A DNA stretch of 7,652 bases from Clostridiales bacterium (GTDB taxonomy: Bacteria > Bacillota > Clostridia > Tissierellales > Sedimentibacteraceae). Each line of letters begins with the position of its first letter. Within the stretch, counting starts at the first letter, position 1. The translations under genes were made by a program, and so were the position numbers. Below the pieces are notes generated by a model. That model was not told where the DNA came from. It did not search any database and worked only from the letters and a program-made list of their open reading frames with translations. The stretch is taken from assembly GCA_003457065.1 (NCBI GenBank), contig DMJQ01000081.1, forward strand, positions 831 to 8,482, written 5' to 3'. Positions 1 through 6,412 of this stretch are shown here, piece after piece.

Positions 1-1229
1 GACCTTTAGGTGCTGACAAATGCGCGAGTCTTTATGCATGGCAGAAACATGATTTGGAATTGATGCTGCTTGCTTCCAGAGAGCAGGGAGTCCCCATGAT
101 AATCGGTTCTGCCGGAGATACGGGTACAAACAGCAGGGTTGATATGTATGTTCAGATTATTAAAGACCTGGCAAAAGAACATAATTTAAAAAAATTCAAA
201 CTGGCATATTTTTATTCGGAAGTAGACAAAGAATACCTGAGGCAGAAGATAAAAAACGGTGTTCCAATTGAAGGGCTGGATTCGAGAGAAGGTCTCACTG
301 TCGAAGAGCTGGATTCCACAGAAAGAATTGTGGCGGTTGCCGGAGTTCACCCGTACATCAAGGCCCTTGAAATGGGAGCTGATGTAATAATAGGCGGCAG
401 ATCATCAGACATCGCCATATTTGCGGCTCCTGCCATAAAAGAAGTGTTTCCTGAAAATATTGCCTATTATGCCGGAAAGGTTCTGGAGTGTGCTTCGTTC
501 TGTGCAGAGCCATACGGAGCCAAGGAGAGCGTAATAGGAACACTGACTCACGAAGACGTTAAAGTAACCGCCATGGCTCCTTGGCAGAGATGCACCGTAG
601 CTTCTGTTGCGGGTCATGCCATGTATGAAAGATCAAACCCATATTACGAATATTTTGCCGGCGGAATGTTAGATATGTCAGAATGCGTCTATGAGCAGTA
701 TGATGAAAAAACCGCCAGAATAACAAATCCTAAATATATACCTATCGAGGGCAAAGTAAAGGTTAAGCTGGAAGGCTCCGCCAGGATAGGAGAAATGTAT
801 ATCGGAATTGCAGGCATCAGAGATCCGTACACCATCAAAAATATTGATAAGGTCATAGAACTGGCAAGAGAGCAGGTGAGACAGAAGTTCGGAGAAAAAG
901 GCTATGAGCTGCATTACAGAATTTACGGCAAAAATGGTGTAATGGGGGATCTGGAACCTGTCAAGGAAATTAAATCTCATGAACTCTGCGTCATAGTTCA
1001 AGGTATTGCTCCCACGAAAGAAATAGCGGAGGAAGTTGCCATGACGGGCACAAGGCAGATATTTTATGCAAGGCTTCCGGAAGTAAAGGGCACGGCAGGA
1101 ACGGCTGCATTTGTCGTTGATGAAGTGCTTCCGGCAACTCCTGCATACAGATGGTCGCTTAACCATACGGTTGAAGTAGACGATCCGATGGAGTTATTTG
1201 ATGTTAAACTGATAGAGATAGGAGAGTAG
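1..1229 (+). CDS. AtuA-family protein (DUF1446), 5' end missing
   Basis: This is the C-terminal part of an acyclic terpene utilisation AtuA-family protein. The frame is open from the first complete codon (bases 3-5) to the TAG at 1227-1229, about 408 codons. No plausible start lies inside the window: the TTG at 54 has no ribosome binding site and sits within conserved-looking sequence, so the true start is upstream. Family-like features are the glycine-rich GSAGDTGTN at nt 105-131, GADVIIGGRSSD at nt 375-410, and YGKNGVMGDLEP at nt 924-959. No signal peptide or membrane segment is visible, so it is probably cytosolic. AtuA was named from citronellol/geraniol degradation in Pseudomonas, but its reaction is not well defined, and homologues in anaerobes need not act on terpenes. 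The DUF4387 gene follows after 5 nt, so the two are surely co-transcribed. Family assignment is from recognised sequence pattern; substrate is unknown. Confidence 0.85.
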   Translation, partial: PLGADKCASLYAWQKHDLELMLLASREQGVPMIIGSAGDTGTNSRVDMYVQIIKDLAKEHNLKKFKLAYFYSEVDKEYLRQKIKNGVPIEGLDSREGLTVEELDSTERIVAVAGVHPYIKALEMGADVIIGGRSSDIAIFAAPAIKEVFPENIAYYAGKVLECASFCAEPYGAKESVIGTLTHEDVKVTAMAPWQRCTVASVAGHAMYERSNPYYEYFAGGMLDMSECVYEQYDEKTARITNPKYIPIEGKVKVKLEGSARIGEMYIGIAGIRDPYTIKNIDKVIELAREQVRQKFGEKGYELHYRIYGKNGVMGDLEPVKEIKSHELCVIVQGIAPTKEIAEEVAMTGTRQIFYARLPEVKGTAGTAAFVVDEVLPATPAYRWSLNHTVEVDDPMELFDVKLIEIGE

Positions 1230-1234
1230 ACGTT

Positions 1235-1555
1235 ATGAAGACTGTGAAATTAGTTGACATTGCAAAGACGATCAGAAGTAAAAATGCCGGCACTGACCGC
1301 ATCACATTTGATATAATATTCAGGGAGAAAGAAAATTATGAATTAGTCAAAAAGAGCAATGCAATTACGAAAGAATCAATAGCAAAGCTGTATCAGATAG
1401 ACGAAAGCAAAATATCCGATTTTGTGGAATTTGATCCGGCTTATGCCATAAAATTTACGATAAAAAGGCTTCAACCGAGCGGAAGCCCTGGAGAAGGGGA
1501 CGTTTTCGGCTGTCAGCAGTATCCACCGCTGTTGGATATTGAGATACCTGTATGA
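1235..1555 (+). CDS. DUF4387 protein, small partner of the AtuA-family protein
   Basis: This is a 106-residue soluble protein starting at ATG 1235. Its Shine-Dalgarno GGAGAG (1221-1226) lies inside the last codons of the AtuA gene, which suggests translational coupling. The family pattern is clear: an N-terminal IRSKNAG motif (residues 13-19), a following FDIIF strand (25-29), and a C-terminal PSGSPGEGDVFG segment leading to QQYPPLLDIEIPV (residues 81-106). DUF4387 proteins are typically encoded directly after AtuA-family genes. Its pattern (RSxxxG near the N-terminus, a helix containing YELVKKS/ITKESIAKLY, and a terminal LLDIEIP strand) resembles the ferredoxin-fold domain that ends full-length AtuA proteins. 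It is therefore probably the detached C-terminal domain of the same functional unit. No catalytic residues can be assigned. The gene's end overlaps the promoter proposed for the downstream permease. Confidence 0.85.
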   Translation: MKTVKLVDIAKTIRSKNAGTDRITFDIIFREKENYELVKKSNAITKESIAKLYQIDESKISDFVEFDPAYAIKFTIKRLQPSGSPGEGDVFGCQQYPPLLDIEIPV

Positions 1556-1561
1556 TATAAT
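1532..1561 (+). promoter_or_regulatory. Predicted sigma-A promoter for the symporter gene
   Basis: A -35 box TTGGAT (1532-1537) and a perfect -10 box TATAAT (1556-1561) are separated by 18 nt. The -10 also carries the extended TG motif (TGA at 1553-1555, which is also the DUF4387 stop codon). Transcription would start near 1568, giving the permease gene an independent transcript with a leader of about 110 nt. A weaker alternative -10 (TATAAC, 1579-1584) has no good -35 box. Read-through from the AtuA/DUF4387 transcript is also possible, since no terminator is visible between them. Confidence 0.6.
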
Positions 1562-1589
1562 AGGCTGTAAAATGTATTTATAACACTAA

Positions 1590-1659
1590 CGGGACTGTTT
1601 TTAAGCAAATAAGTCACCTGCCGACGGCAGAATGACTGGTGCAGAATAAAGCAGTCCCG
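1590..1659 (+). ncRNA. Structured 5' leader element (candidate cis-regulatory RNA)
   Basis: A long nested hairpin fills the leader of the permease gene. The outer stem pairs CGGGACTGTTTT (1590-1601) with AAAGCAGTCCCG (1648-1659): 12 bp including one T-G wobble. Inside, AGTCA (1612-1616) pairs with TGACT (1633-1637) and CTGCC (1618-1622) with GGCAG (1626-1630) around a GAC loop. The segments between outer and inner stems (1602-1611 and 1638-1647) form a 10 x 10 internal loop in which GCA (1605-1607) could pair with TGC (1640-1642). No T-run follows, so this is not an intrinsic terminator. TCCC (1655-1658) in the outer stem can instead pair with GGGA (1666-1669) of the ribosome binding site. 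I do not recognise it as a known riboswitch class. The structure is seen in the sequence; a regulatory role is inferred. Confidence 0.45.
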
Positions 1660-1676
1660 ATTTCAGGGAGAATGTC

Positions 1677-3068
1677 ATGGAGCTTACGGCATTTCATTTA
1701 GCAGGATTATTTGTCACATTGATCATTATAATGGGAATAGGAATACATGCGGGTAAAAAGGTAAAAGACGCATCGGATTTTTCATCCGGAGGTCATAAAT
1801 CCGGTTCTGTGTTAGTTGCGGGAACCATAGCGGGAACTCTTGTGGGAGGCTCGTCTACTATAGGCACGGCCCAGCTTGCCTATACCTACGGTTTATCCGC
1901 ATGGTGGTTTACAATAGGCGCAGGTCTGGGATGTTTAATTCTCGGATTAGTCTTTGTCAAACCGTTGAGAAAAAGCGGCTGCAATACAATTCAGCAAGTC
2001 ATATCATTAGAGTACGGAGCGGCATCCGGCATTATTACGTCAGTGCTGGCATCCTTTGGGATTATGCTAAATATAGTTGCTCAGATTTTATCCGCAAATG
2101 CTTTACTGACATCTATGTTCGGGATTGGCAATGTTGAAAGCGCTGTAATATGCGTTGTTATCATGAGCTGTTACGTAATTTTTGGCGGAGTGCTTAGCAC
2201 CGGAATTTTAGGTGCAATAAAATTCGTTTTAATATACCTATCGGTATTTTTAGGCGCATTTACGGCACTTAAACTTGGTGGAGGCTTTACTCAGTTTTAT
2301 GCTGCGCTTGAACACGGCCGATATTTCAATATTTTTGCCAGAGGAATAGGGATTGATGGGGGAGCAGGATTTTCGGTTCTGCTGGGAGTACTGTCAACGC
2401 AAACATATATTCAGGCAGTATTGTCAGGTAAAAATGATAACGCGGCTAAAAAAGGAGCCATTATGAGTTCGGTTCTGATACCGCCCATCGGAATAGGCGG
2501 CATTTTAATCGGAATGTATATGGGAATCAATTATCCATCAATAGAATCAAATCAGGCATTTCCGCTGTTTATAATAAATCACATGCCTCCGGTTCTCGGA
2601 GGTGTTATACTGGCGACTCTGCTGATAGCGCTGGTAGGAACTGGCTCCGGAATGGCTCTGGGGTTTGGAACGATCATTACCAACGATATTTATAAAATTT
2701 ATTTTAACAAAAATGCAAGCAGCAAGGAAGAATTAATCGTAACAAGATCGGTTATTTTTATATCATTAATAATTTCAGCTCTGCTGACATTAGGCAATAT
2801 AAAGTCGGCAATACTCACATGGGGATTTATGTCCATGGGTTTAAGAGCGGCGGTATTGATAGTTCCCATGACCGGCGCACTGTTTTTCAAGGGCAAGATA
2901 GACAAATTAATTTCGATTCTATCAAGCATCTTAGGCTTTATTTCATTTATGTCGTGTGAGTTGCTTTTTGATCTCAACATAGATTCTCTGATTGTAGGCG
3001 TTTTAGTCAGTGCCCTAACTGCTGCCACAGGGATAATACTGAAAAAAAGAAGAGCTACAACGGCTTAG
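1677..3068 (+). CDS. Sodium:solute symporter family (SSS) permease
   Basis: This is a 463-residue integral membrane protein, a usual length for the SSS family, which couples Na+ entry to uptake of sugars, amino acids, vitamins or organic acids. ATG 1677 is preceded by GGGAG (1666-1670) at good spacing. Hydrophobic segments run along the whole protein, roughly 12-13 helices. Family signs are the N-terminal helix followed by a short DASDF loop (residues 31-35), the unwound glycine-rich first core helix [13 protein letters not shown] (48-60) followed by AYTYG (68-72), and the eighth-core-helix segment near 316-339 ending in NDIYK. In that helix the usual Ser/Thr sodium-binding pattern appears as GTGSG (321-325). 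Its position after AtuA and DUF4387 genes suggests it imports the acid they process, but the substrate is not readable. The stop overlaps the end of the convergent galE by 14 bp. Confidence 0.88.
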   Translation: MELTAFHLAGLFVTLIIIMGIGIHAGKKVKDASDFSSGGHKSGSVLVAGTIAGTLVGGSSTIGTAQLAYTYGLSAWWFTIGAGLGCLILGLVFVKPLRKSGCNTIQQVISLEYGAASGIITSVLASFGIMLNIVAQILSANALLTSMFGIGNVESAVICVVIMSCYVIFGGVLSTGILGAIKFVLIYLSVFLGAFTALKLGGGFTQFYAALEHGRYFNIFARGIGIDGGAGFSVLLGVLSTQTYIQAVLSGKNDNAAKKGAIMSSVLIPPIGIGGILIGMYMGINYPSIESNQAFPLFIINHMPPVLGGVILATLLIALVGTGSGMALGFGTIITNDIYKIYFNKNASSKEELIVTRSVIFISLIISALLTLGNIKSAILTWGFMSMGLRAAVLIVPMTGALFFKGKIDKLISILSSILGFISFMSCELLFDLNIDSLIVGVLVSALTAATGIILKKRRATTA

Positions 3069-4067
3069 TCCTTGCCTCAAATGATGAGGTTTCAAATCTC
3101 CAGGCATCCATGCACATATCTTCGAGGCTGCGCACGGCTTTCCAGCCCAGTTCAAGTTCAGCCCTGGATACATCCGCATAGCATTCTGCAATATCTCCTT
3201 CCCTTCGTGCCGTTATTTCATATGGCACTTCTATTCCGTTAATTTTTTCAAAAGCTTTTACAAGCTGTAAAACGGATGTTCCTTTTCCTGTGCCGAGATT
3301 GTATATGTTTATGCCCGGTTTTATTATATTCAGTGCGGCAACGTGACCTTCGGCAAGATCTGCCACATGTATGTAATCTCTCACACCTGTTCCGTCCACA
3401 GTTGGATAATCATTTCCGTAAATATGCAGTTTTTTAAGTCTGCCGCTTGCCACACGGACTATGTACGGCATGAGATTATTTGGAATTCCGTTTGTTCCTC
3501 TCCGATTAATCCGCTTTCGTGAGCTCCGACAGGATTGAAATATCTCAGCAGTGAAACTGAAAAATCCGAATTTACTTTTGCGATGTCTGTTAAAATTTTT
3601 TCGCTCATGACTTTAGTTTCTCCGTACGGATTTGATGTGGGACGTAGCTGCATTGTTTCTTTAAAAGGAACATCATTGTCTCCGTAGACGGTTGCCGACG
3701 AGCTGAATACGAAATTACTGTCCTTATATTTAATACAAGATTTAATTAGAACCAAGGTAGCGATGATGTTGTTGCAATAATAATCAAGTGGTTTTTCGAC
3801 CGATTCGCCCACTGATTTCAGACCGGCAAAATGCATCACTCCGTCAACGCGGTGTTTAGAAAATATTGAATCAACCGAAGACTCATCGGTTACGTCAACA
3901 TTGTAAAACAATAATTTTTTGCCTGTTATTTTGTTTATCATGTCAATTACGACGGCTTTGCTGTTGCACAAATTGTCCGCAACTATAACATTATATCCTG
4001 CTTCAAGCAGTACGACGCAGGTGTGTGAACCGATATATCCGGCACCGCCGGCAACCAGTATGTTCAT
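3055..4067 (-). pseudogene. galE: galE, UDP-glucose 4-epimerase, interrupted by a one-base deletion
   Basis: GalE interconverts UDP-glucose and UDP-galactose using bound NAD in the cytosol (Leloir pathway, supply of galactose for envelope sugars). The reading frame is in two parts. The N-terminal part starts at ATG 4067 (SD AGGAAGGG, 4080-4073) and carries the NAD-binding GGAGYIG (residues 7-13), SSSATVYG (122-129) with catalytic Ser124, and the Tyr148-x3-Lys152 pair; it goes out of frame after Thr193 and stops near 3459. The C-terminal part (up to 3471, stop 3055-3057) continues with [30 protein letters not shown] and a normal C-terminus. Restoring one base at about 3488-3490 (GG to GGG on the coding strand) gives about 337 residues, the normal GalE length. 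The downstream ATG at 3471 has no ribosome binding site. All catalytic residues are intact, so this is a very recent mutation or a sequencing error. Confidence 0.9.
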
Positions 4068-4163
4068 ATTATCCCTTCCTTAATAAATTCGAATCCTCAA
4101 TATATTTATATTAAGCAGGTATGTTTTCATACTTATTTATTGAAAAAGAGAAAAATTAAGAAG
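4068..4163. other. Intergenic region between divergent galE and degV
   Basis: This AT-rich region holds no gene. It contains the galE ribosome binding site and must contain the galE promoter. On the minus strand TATAAA (4110-4105) could be a -10 box, but no convincing -35 lies at the right distance. A perfect inverted repeat GTATG-TTTT-CATAC (4119-4132) lies near where a galE -35 box would be and could be a small operator. No binding protein can be named. Confidence 0.35.
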
Positions 4164-4192
4164 TTGAAATATGGGATTTGGTGGAGTATCAT
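4164..4192 (+). promoter_or_regulatory. Predicted sigma-A promoter for degV
   Basis: The -35 box TTGAAA (4164-4169) and -10 box TATCAT (4187-4192) are separated by exactly 17 nt. Transcription would start near 4199, about 50 nt before the DegV start codon. This is the best-spaced promoter-like pair in the galE/degV gap on this strand. Confidence 0.5.
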
Positions 4193-4251
4193 ATAGACAA
4201 GATTAAATTTTCCGAAAATGGATATTAATTACAATGGGGAGGATGAGCAGT

Positions 4252-5079
4252 ATGATACAGTTAATAACGGACAGTTCGGCAGATTTGCCGAAGGAGATTG
4301 TGGAAAGATATAACATTAAGGTTGTACCGCTGAAAATAAATATTGACGGAGATGGATACCTGGAAGGCGTAAATATACAGCCGGAGGAATTTTTTGAGAA
4401 GATGACAAAAGCTAAGGAACTGCCTAAGACTTCACAGCCGTCACCGGCTTCATTCTCCGAAACGTTTAAATCCCTGTCGGGAAAAGGCAGGATGCTGTGC
4501 CTGACCATTTCATCAGGCTTGAGCGGAACATATTCGTCTGCCTGTGTAGGCAGAGATATGTCCGAAACCGATGTTACAGTTTTTGATACTCTGGCAGGTT
4601 CGCTGGGACACGGGCTACAGCTGATGGAAGCGGGAAGACTCGCAGAAAGCGGACATTCAATAGAAAAGATAGTAGAATTTCTTGAGGACTACAGAAACCA
4701 TATAAATATATTTATTCTTCTCAACAGCCTCGAAAACATAGTTAAGGGAGGCAGGCTGAGCAAATTTCAGGGTGTGATTTCGAAGGTGCTTGATATAAAG
4801 GTACTGCTTGAAGGCATAAAGGGAAAAGTGGAAGTTGTCGAAAAGATAAGAGGAAAGAAAAGATTTTTAAAGAGAGCTCTGGAATTAATAGGAGAGAGGA
4901 AAAAAGACTTTTCGGATACAGTATTTGGAATAACACACATTAACAATCCTGCCGATGCGGAATACCTGAGAGATGAAATCATTAAAAAATACAACCCTAA
5001 GGATGTTATTATAAATTATATGGGGGCAACAATGGGAACATATGCCGGTGACGGCGGAATAATTGTGTCGTTCAGATGA
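4252..5079 (+). CDS. DegV family fatty-acid-binding protein (FakB-like)
   Basis: This is a 275-residue cytosolic protein. DegV/FakB proteins bind a fatty acid and, in Firmicutes, present it to the kinase FakA to make acyl-phosphate for phospholipid synthesis. ATG 4252 is chosen over the in-frame ATG 4234 because GGGGAGG (4236-4242) lies 9 nt upstream of it and the family begins with this M-x-x-I-x-T-D-S-S pattern. Visible motifs are ITDSSADLP (residues 5-13), TSQPS (60-64), ISSGLSGTY (86-94) and GGRLSK (166-171). The C-terminus is MGATMGTYAGDGG (257-269), where many relatives have GTHxGPG. The first and third motifs form the fatty-acid carboxylate site in known structures; here the usual His near the C-terminus is Tyr264. 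No fakA gene is next to it, so the partner kinase must lie elsewhere. It appears to be a single-gene transcript. Confidence 0.9.
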   Translation: MIQLITDSSADLPKEIVERYNIKVVPLKINIDGDGYLEGVNIQPEEFFEKMTKAKELPKTSQPSPASFSETFKSLSGKGRMLCLTISSGLSGTYSSACVGRDMSETDVTVFDTLAGSLGHGLQLMEAGRLAESGHSIEKIVEFLEDYRNHINIFILLNSLENIVKGGRLSKFQGVISKVLDIKVLLEGIKGKVEVVEKIRGKKRFLKRALELIGERKKDFSDTVFGITHINNPADAEYLRDEIIKKYNPKDVIINYMGATMGTYAGDGGIIVSFR

Positions 5080-5270
5080 GCCGTTGGGCAGTCTTCCATT
5101 ATCTTCAGCAGGTGGAAATCACCTTGTCCATTGACATATTTAGTCCTTTGACTTTCAGAATCAGATGTGTGAAAATAAACTGATATAAACGGAGCAGATT
5201 TACATACATGGCGGGCACGCATTGATTCAGATATTGATCTAATCAATACCTACTTTAAAGGAGGACTGAA
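5080..5270 (+). promoter_or_regulatory. Long upstream region of the SLH gene, possible promoter
   Basis: The 191 nt between degV and the SLH gene hold no credible gene. A possible promoter is TTGACT (5148-5153) with GAAAAT (5171-5176) at 17-nt spacing. A perfect -35 TTGACA (5131-5136) lacks a matching -10, and TATAAA (5184-5189) lacks a -35. A short GGTG-GAAAT-CACC hairpin (5111-5123) has no T-run and is a poor terminator for degV. The 3' end holds the strong SD AAAGGAGG (5257-5264), 6 nt before the SLH start codon. Confidence 0.3.
5221..5247 (+). repeat. Inverted repeat / hairpin just upstream of the SLH gene
   Basis: ATTGATT (5221-5227) plus AGAT (5229-5232) pair with ATCT (5237-5240) plus AATCAAT (5241-5247). 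This makes an 11-bp stem with one bulged C (5228) and an ATTG loop. It ends 9 nt before the AAAGGAGG ribosome binding site. As DNA it could be an operator; as RNA it would put a hairpin before the ribosome binding site, which can stabilise long-lived surface-protein messages. The symmetry is seen; the role is inferred. Confidence 0.5.
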
Positions 5271-6200
5271 ATGTTTAACAGAAGACTGACGTTGATTTTA
5301 GCCGCGGTTATGATTGCGGCGTTGATTGTACAGGGCTATGCATTTGGAGCCGATTATGAAGGGCACTGGGCCGAAGGCACCATTAAGGAATGGTTTGGAG
5401 ATAAAAGAATCTCAGGGTACGAGGACGGTTCGTTCAGACCGGAGAATTCCGTAACGAGGGCAGAATTTATGACAATGGTAAACAGCGTTTACGGTTTTGA
5501 AAAACCTGCCGAAATCAGCTTTGCCGATGCGGCAGCTGAGAAATGGTACTATGAGGAAATACAAAAAGCCGTTGGAGCAGGATACATTACGGGAGATGAC
5601 AAAAACACCGTAAGGCCGGAATCTGAAATTACAAGACAGGAAGCTGCGGTTGTCATAGCAAGATTAAATGATCTTGAACAAAATAAGGATGTGTCAAGGT
5701 TTGAGGACAAAAATGAAATAGCTGGCTGGGCATCCGGATATGTGGGAGCAGCCGCAGAAGCGGGATACATGATAGGCGATGACAACAATAATTTCAGCCC
5801 TGCGGATTATATCAAAAGAGCGGAAGCGCTGGTAACATTGGACAGAGCAATAAAGGACAAAAATAGAGATAAGTATGCATCGATAAATGAACTTTCAATA
5901 GAAGGCGCGGAGCTGGAACGGGCATTTGATTCCCGAAAAACAGTATACCAAGCCGCGGCAGCCAACGCCTCAAAAGTTACGTTGACGGCAGATGCGGCAC
6001 CGGACGTGAAACTTGATTTTTCATCTGCAGGGAATGGTTCGTCTGTTGATGTTAAAACAGCTTCATCTGCTGAAGGCGGTGCTGTTTACACAGCAGATGT
6101 TACATTGTCTGATTCAAAAGATACGATCGTGGGCATAACGGCATCACGTGAAGGACTGGAGAACAGAGTTTACACCGTTACAATCAAAAAAGAACAATAA
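5271..6200 (+). CDS. Secreted S-layer homology (SLH) protein with C-terminal cadherin-like domain
   Basis: This is a 309-residue surface protein. A signal peptide (residues 1 to about 27) has an N-terminal RR, a hydrophobic stretch and an Ala-rich cleavage region. Three SLH domains follow, about residues 28-74, 83-133 and 144-194, each with the ISGYEDGSFRP/YITGDD/YMIGDD type turn and a TRAE (62-65), TRQE (121-124) or KRAE (182-185) motif. SLH triplets attach proteins non-covalently to pyruvylated secondary cell-wall polysaccharide. Residues about 204-306 (from INELSIEG to RVYTVTIKK) match the cadherin-like beta-sandwich pattern common on Firmicute surface proteins. No enzymatic domain or LPXTG anchor is present, so it is probably a small structural or accessory surface protein rather than the main S-layer protein. 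It is apparently a single-gene unit with a very strong ribosome binding site, suggesting high expression. Its ligand is unknown. Confidence 0.9.
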   Translation: MFNRRLTLILAAVMIAALIVQGYAFGADYEGHWAEGTIKEWFGDKRISGYEDGSFRPENSVTRAEFMTMVNSVYGFEKPAEISFADAAAEKWYYEEIQKAVGAGYITGDDKNTVRPESEITRQEAAVVIARLNDLEQNKDVSRFEDKNEIAGWASGYVGAAAEAGYMIGDDNNNFSPADYIKRAEALVTLDRAIKDKNRDKYASINELSIEGAELERAFDSRKTVYQAAAANASKVTLTADAAPDVKLDFSSAGNGSSVDVKTASSAEGGAVYTADVTLSDSKDTIVGITASREGLENRVYTVTIKKEQ

Positions 6201-6371
6201 ATAATGAGGTCATTTGTGAATAAATATCATGAAGGGCCTTTTTATATAAACAGAGTATATTCTTTTTTGTAGTATTGAGAGTATATATATAACAGGAATA
6301 ATATAATCCGGCGGTGCAATAAATTTTGGGGACTTTGCTCAAAATCAGTACACTTTTCCAATTATTTCTGT
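6201..6371 (+). other. Intergenic region between SLH and GGDEF genes
   Basis: No gene is seen. The stretch AAGGGCCTTTTT near 6232-6243 has a T-run, but its palindrome leaves no room for a loop, so a clear terminator for the SLH gene is lacking. The 9-mer AGAGTATAT occurs twice (6252-6260 and 6278-6286) within AT-rich DNA, possibly by chance. No c-di-GMP riboswitch pattern was seen despite the downstream cyclase. Confidence 0.4.
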
Positions 6372-6377
6372 TATAAT
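6369..6377 (+). promoter_or_regulatory. Extended -10 promoter for the GGDEF-hemerythrin gene
   Basis: TGTTATAAT (6369-6377) is a perfect extended -10 element (TG-n-TATAAT). The -35 region at 17 nt (TACACT, 6349-6354) is poor, as is common for extended -10 promoters. Transcription would start near 6384, about 30 nt before the TTG start codon, which fits the proposed gene start. Confidence 0.6.
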
Positions 6378-6412
6378 CAACTAAATTACATATCTATCAG
6401 AGGTATAAGAAG

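Noticed and set aside
678..1166. 162-codon open frame on the minus strand
   Set aside because: It lies wholly inside the AtuA-family gene, has no family resemblance and no ribosome binding site; it is a shadow of the real gene.
3075..3089. CCTCA-AATGA-TGAGG hairpin followed by TTT as a terminator for the permease gene
   Set aside because: The stem is only 5 bp, the T-run is three bases, and it lies in galE coding sequence; too weak to call.
3459..3471. galE as two genuine separate genes
   Set aside because: The C-terminal part lacks a ribosome binding site, begins in the middle of a conserved motif, and the two parts join to a normal-length GalE with one added base.
4234..4251. ATG 4234 as the DegV start
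   Set aside because: It would place the Shine-Dalgarno inside the coding region and add six residues absent from the family; ATG 4252 is properly spaced.
5111..5123. GGTG-GAAAT-CACC hairpin as a degV terminator
   Set aside because: It has a short stem and no T-run after it.
5016..5246. 76-codon minus-strand frame over the degV/SLH gap
   Set aside because: It overlaps the conserved end of DegV, starts inside the inverted repeat and looks like no protein I know.
5080..5270. c-di-GMP or other known riboswitch before the SLH gene
   Set aside because: None of the conserved riboswitch core sequences I know was found; only a simple hairpin is present.
6229..6243. AAGGGCCTTTTT as a terminator after the SLH gene
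   Set aside because: The palindrome leaves no loop; only the T-run fits.
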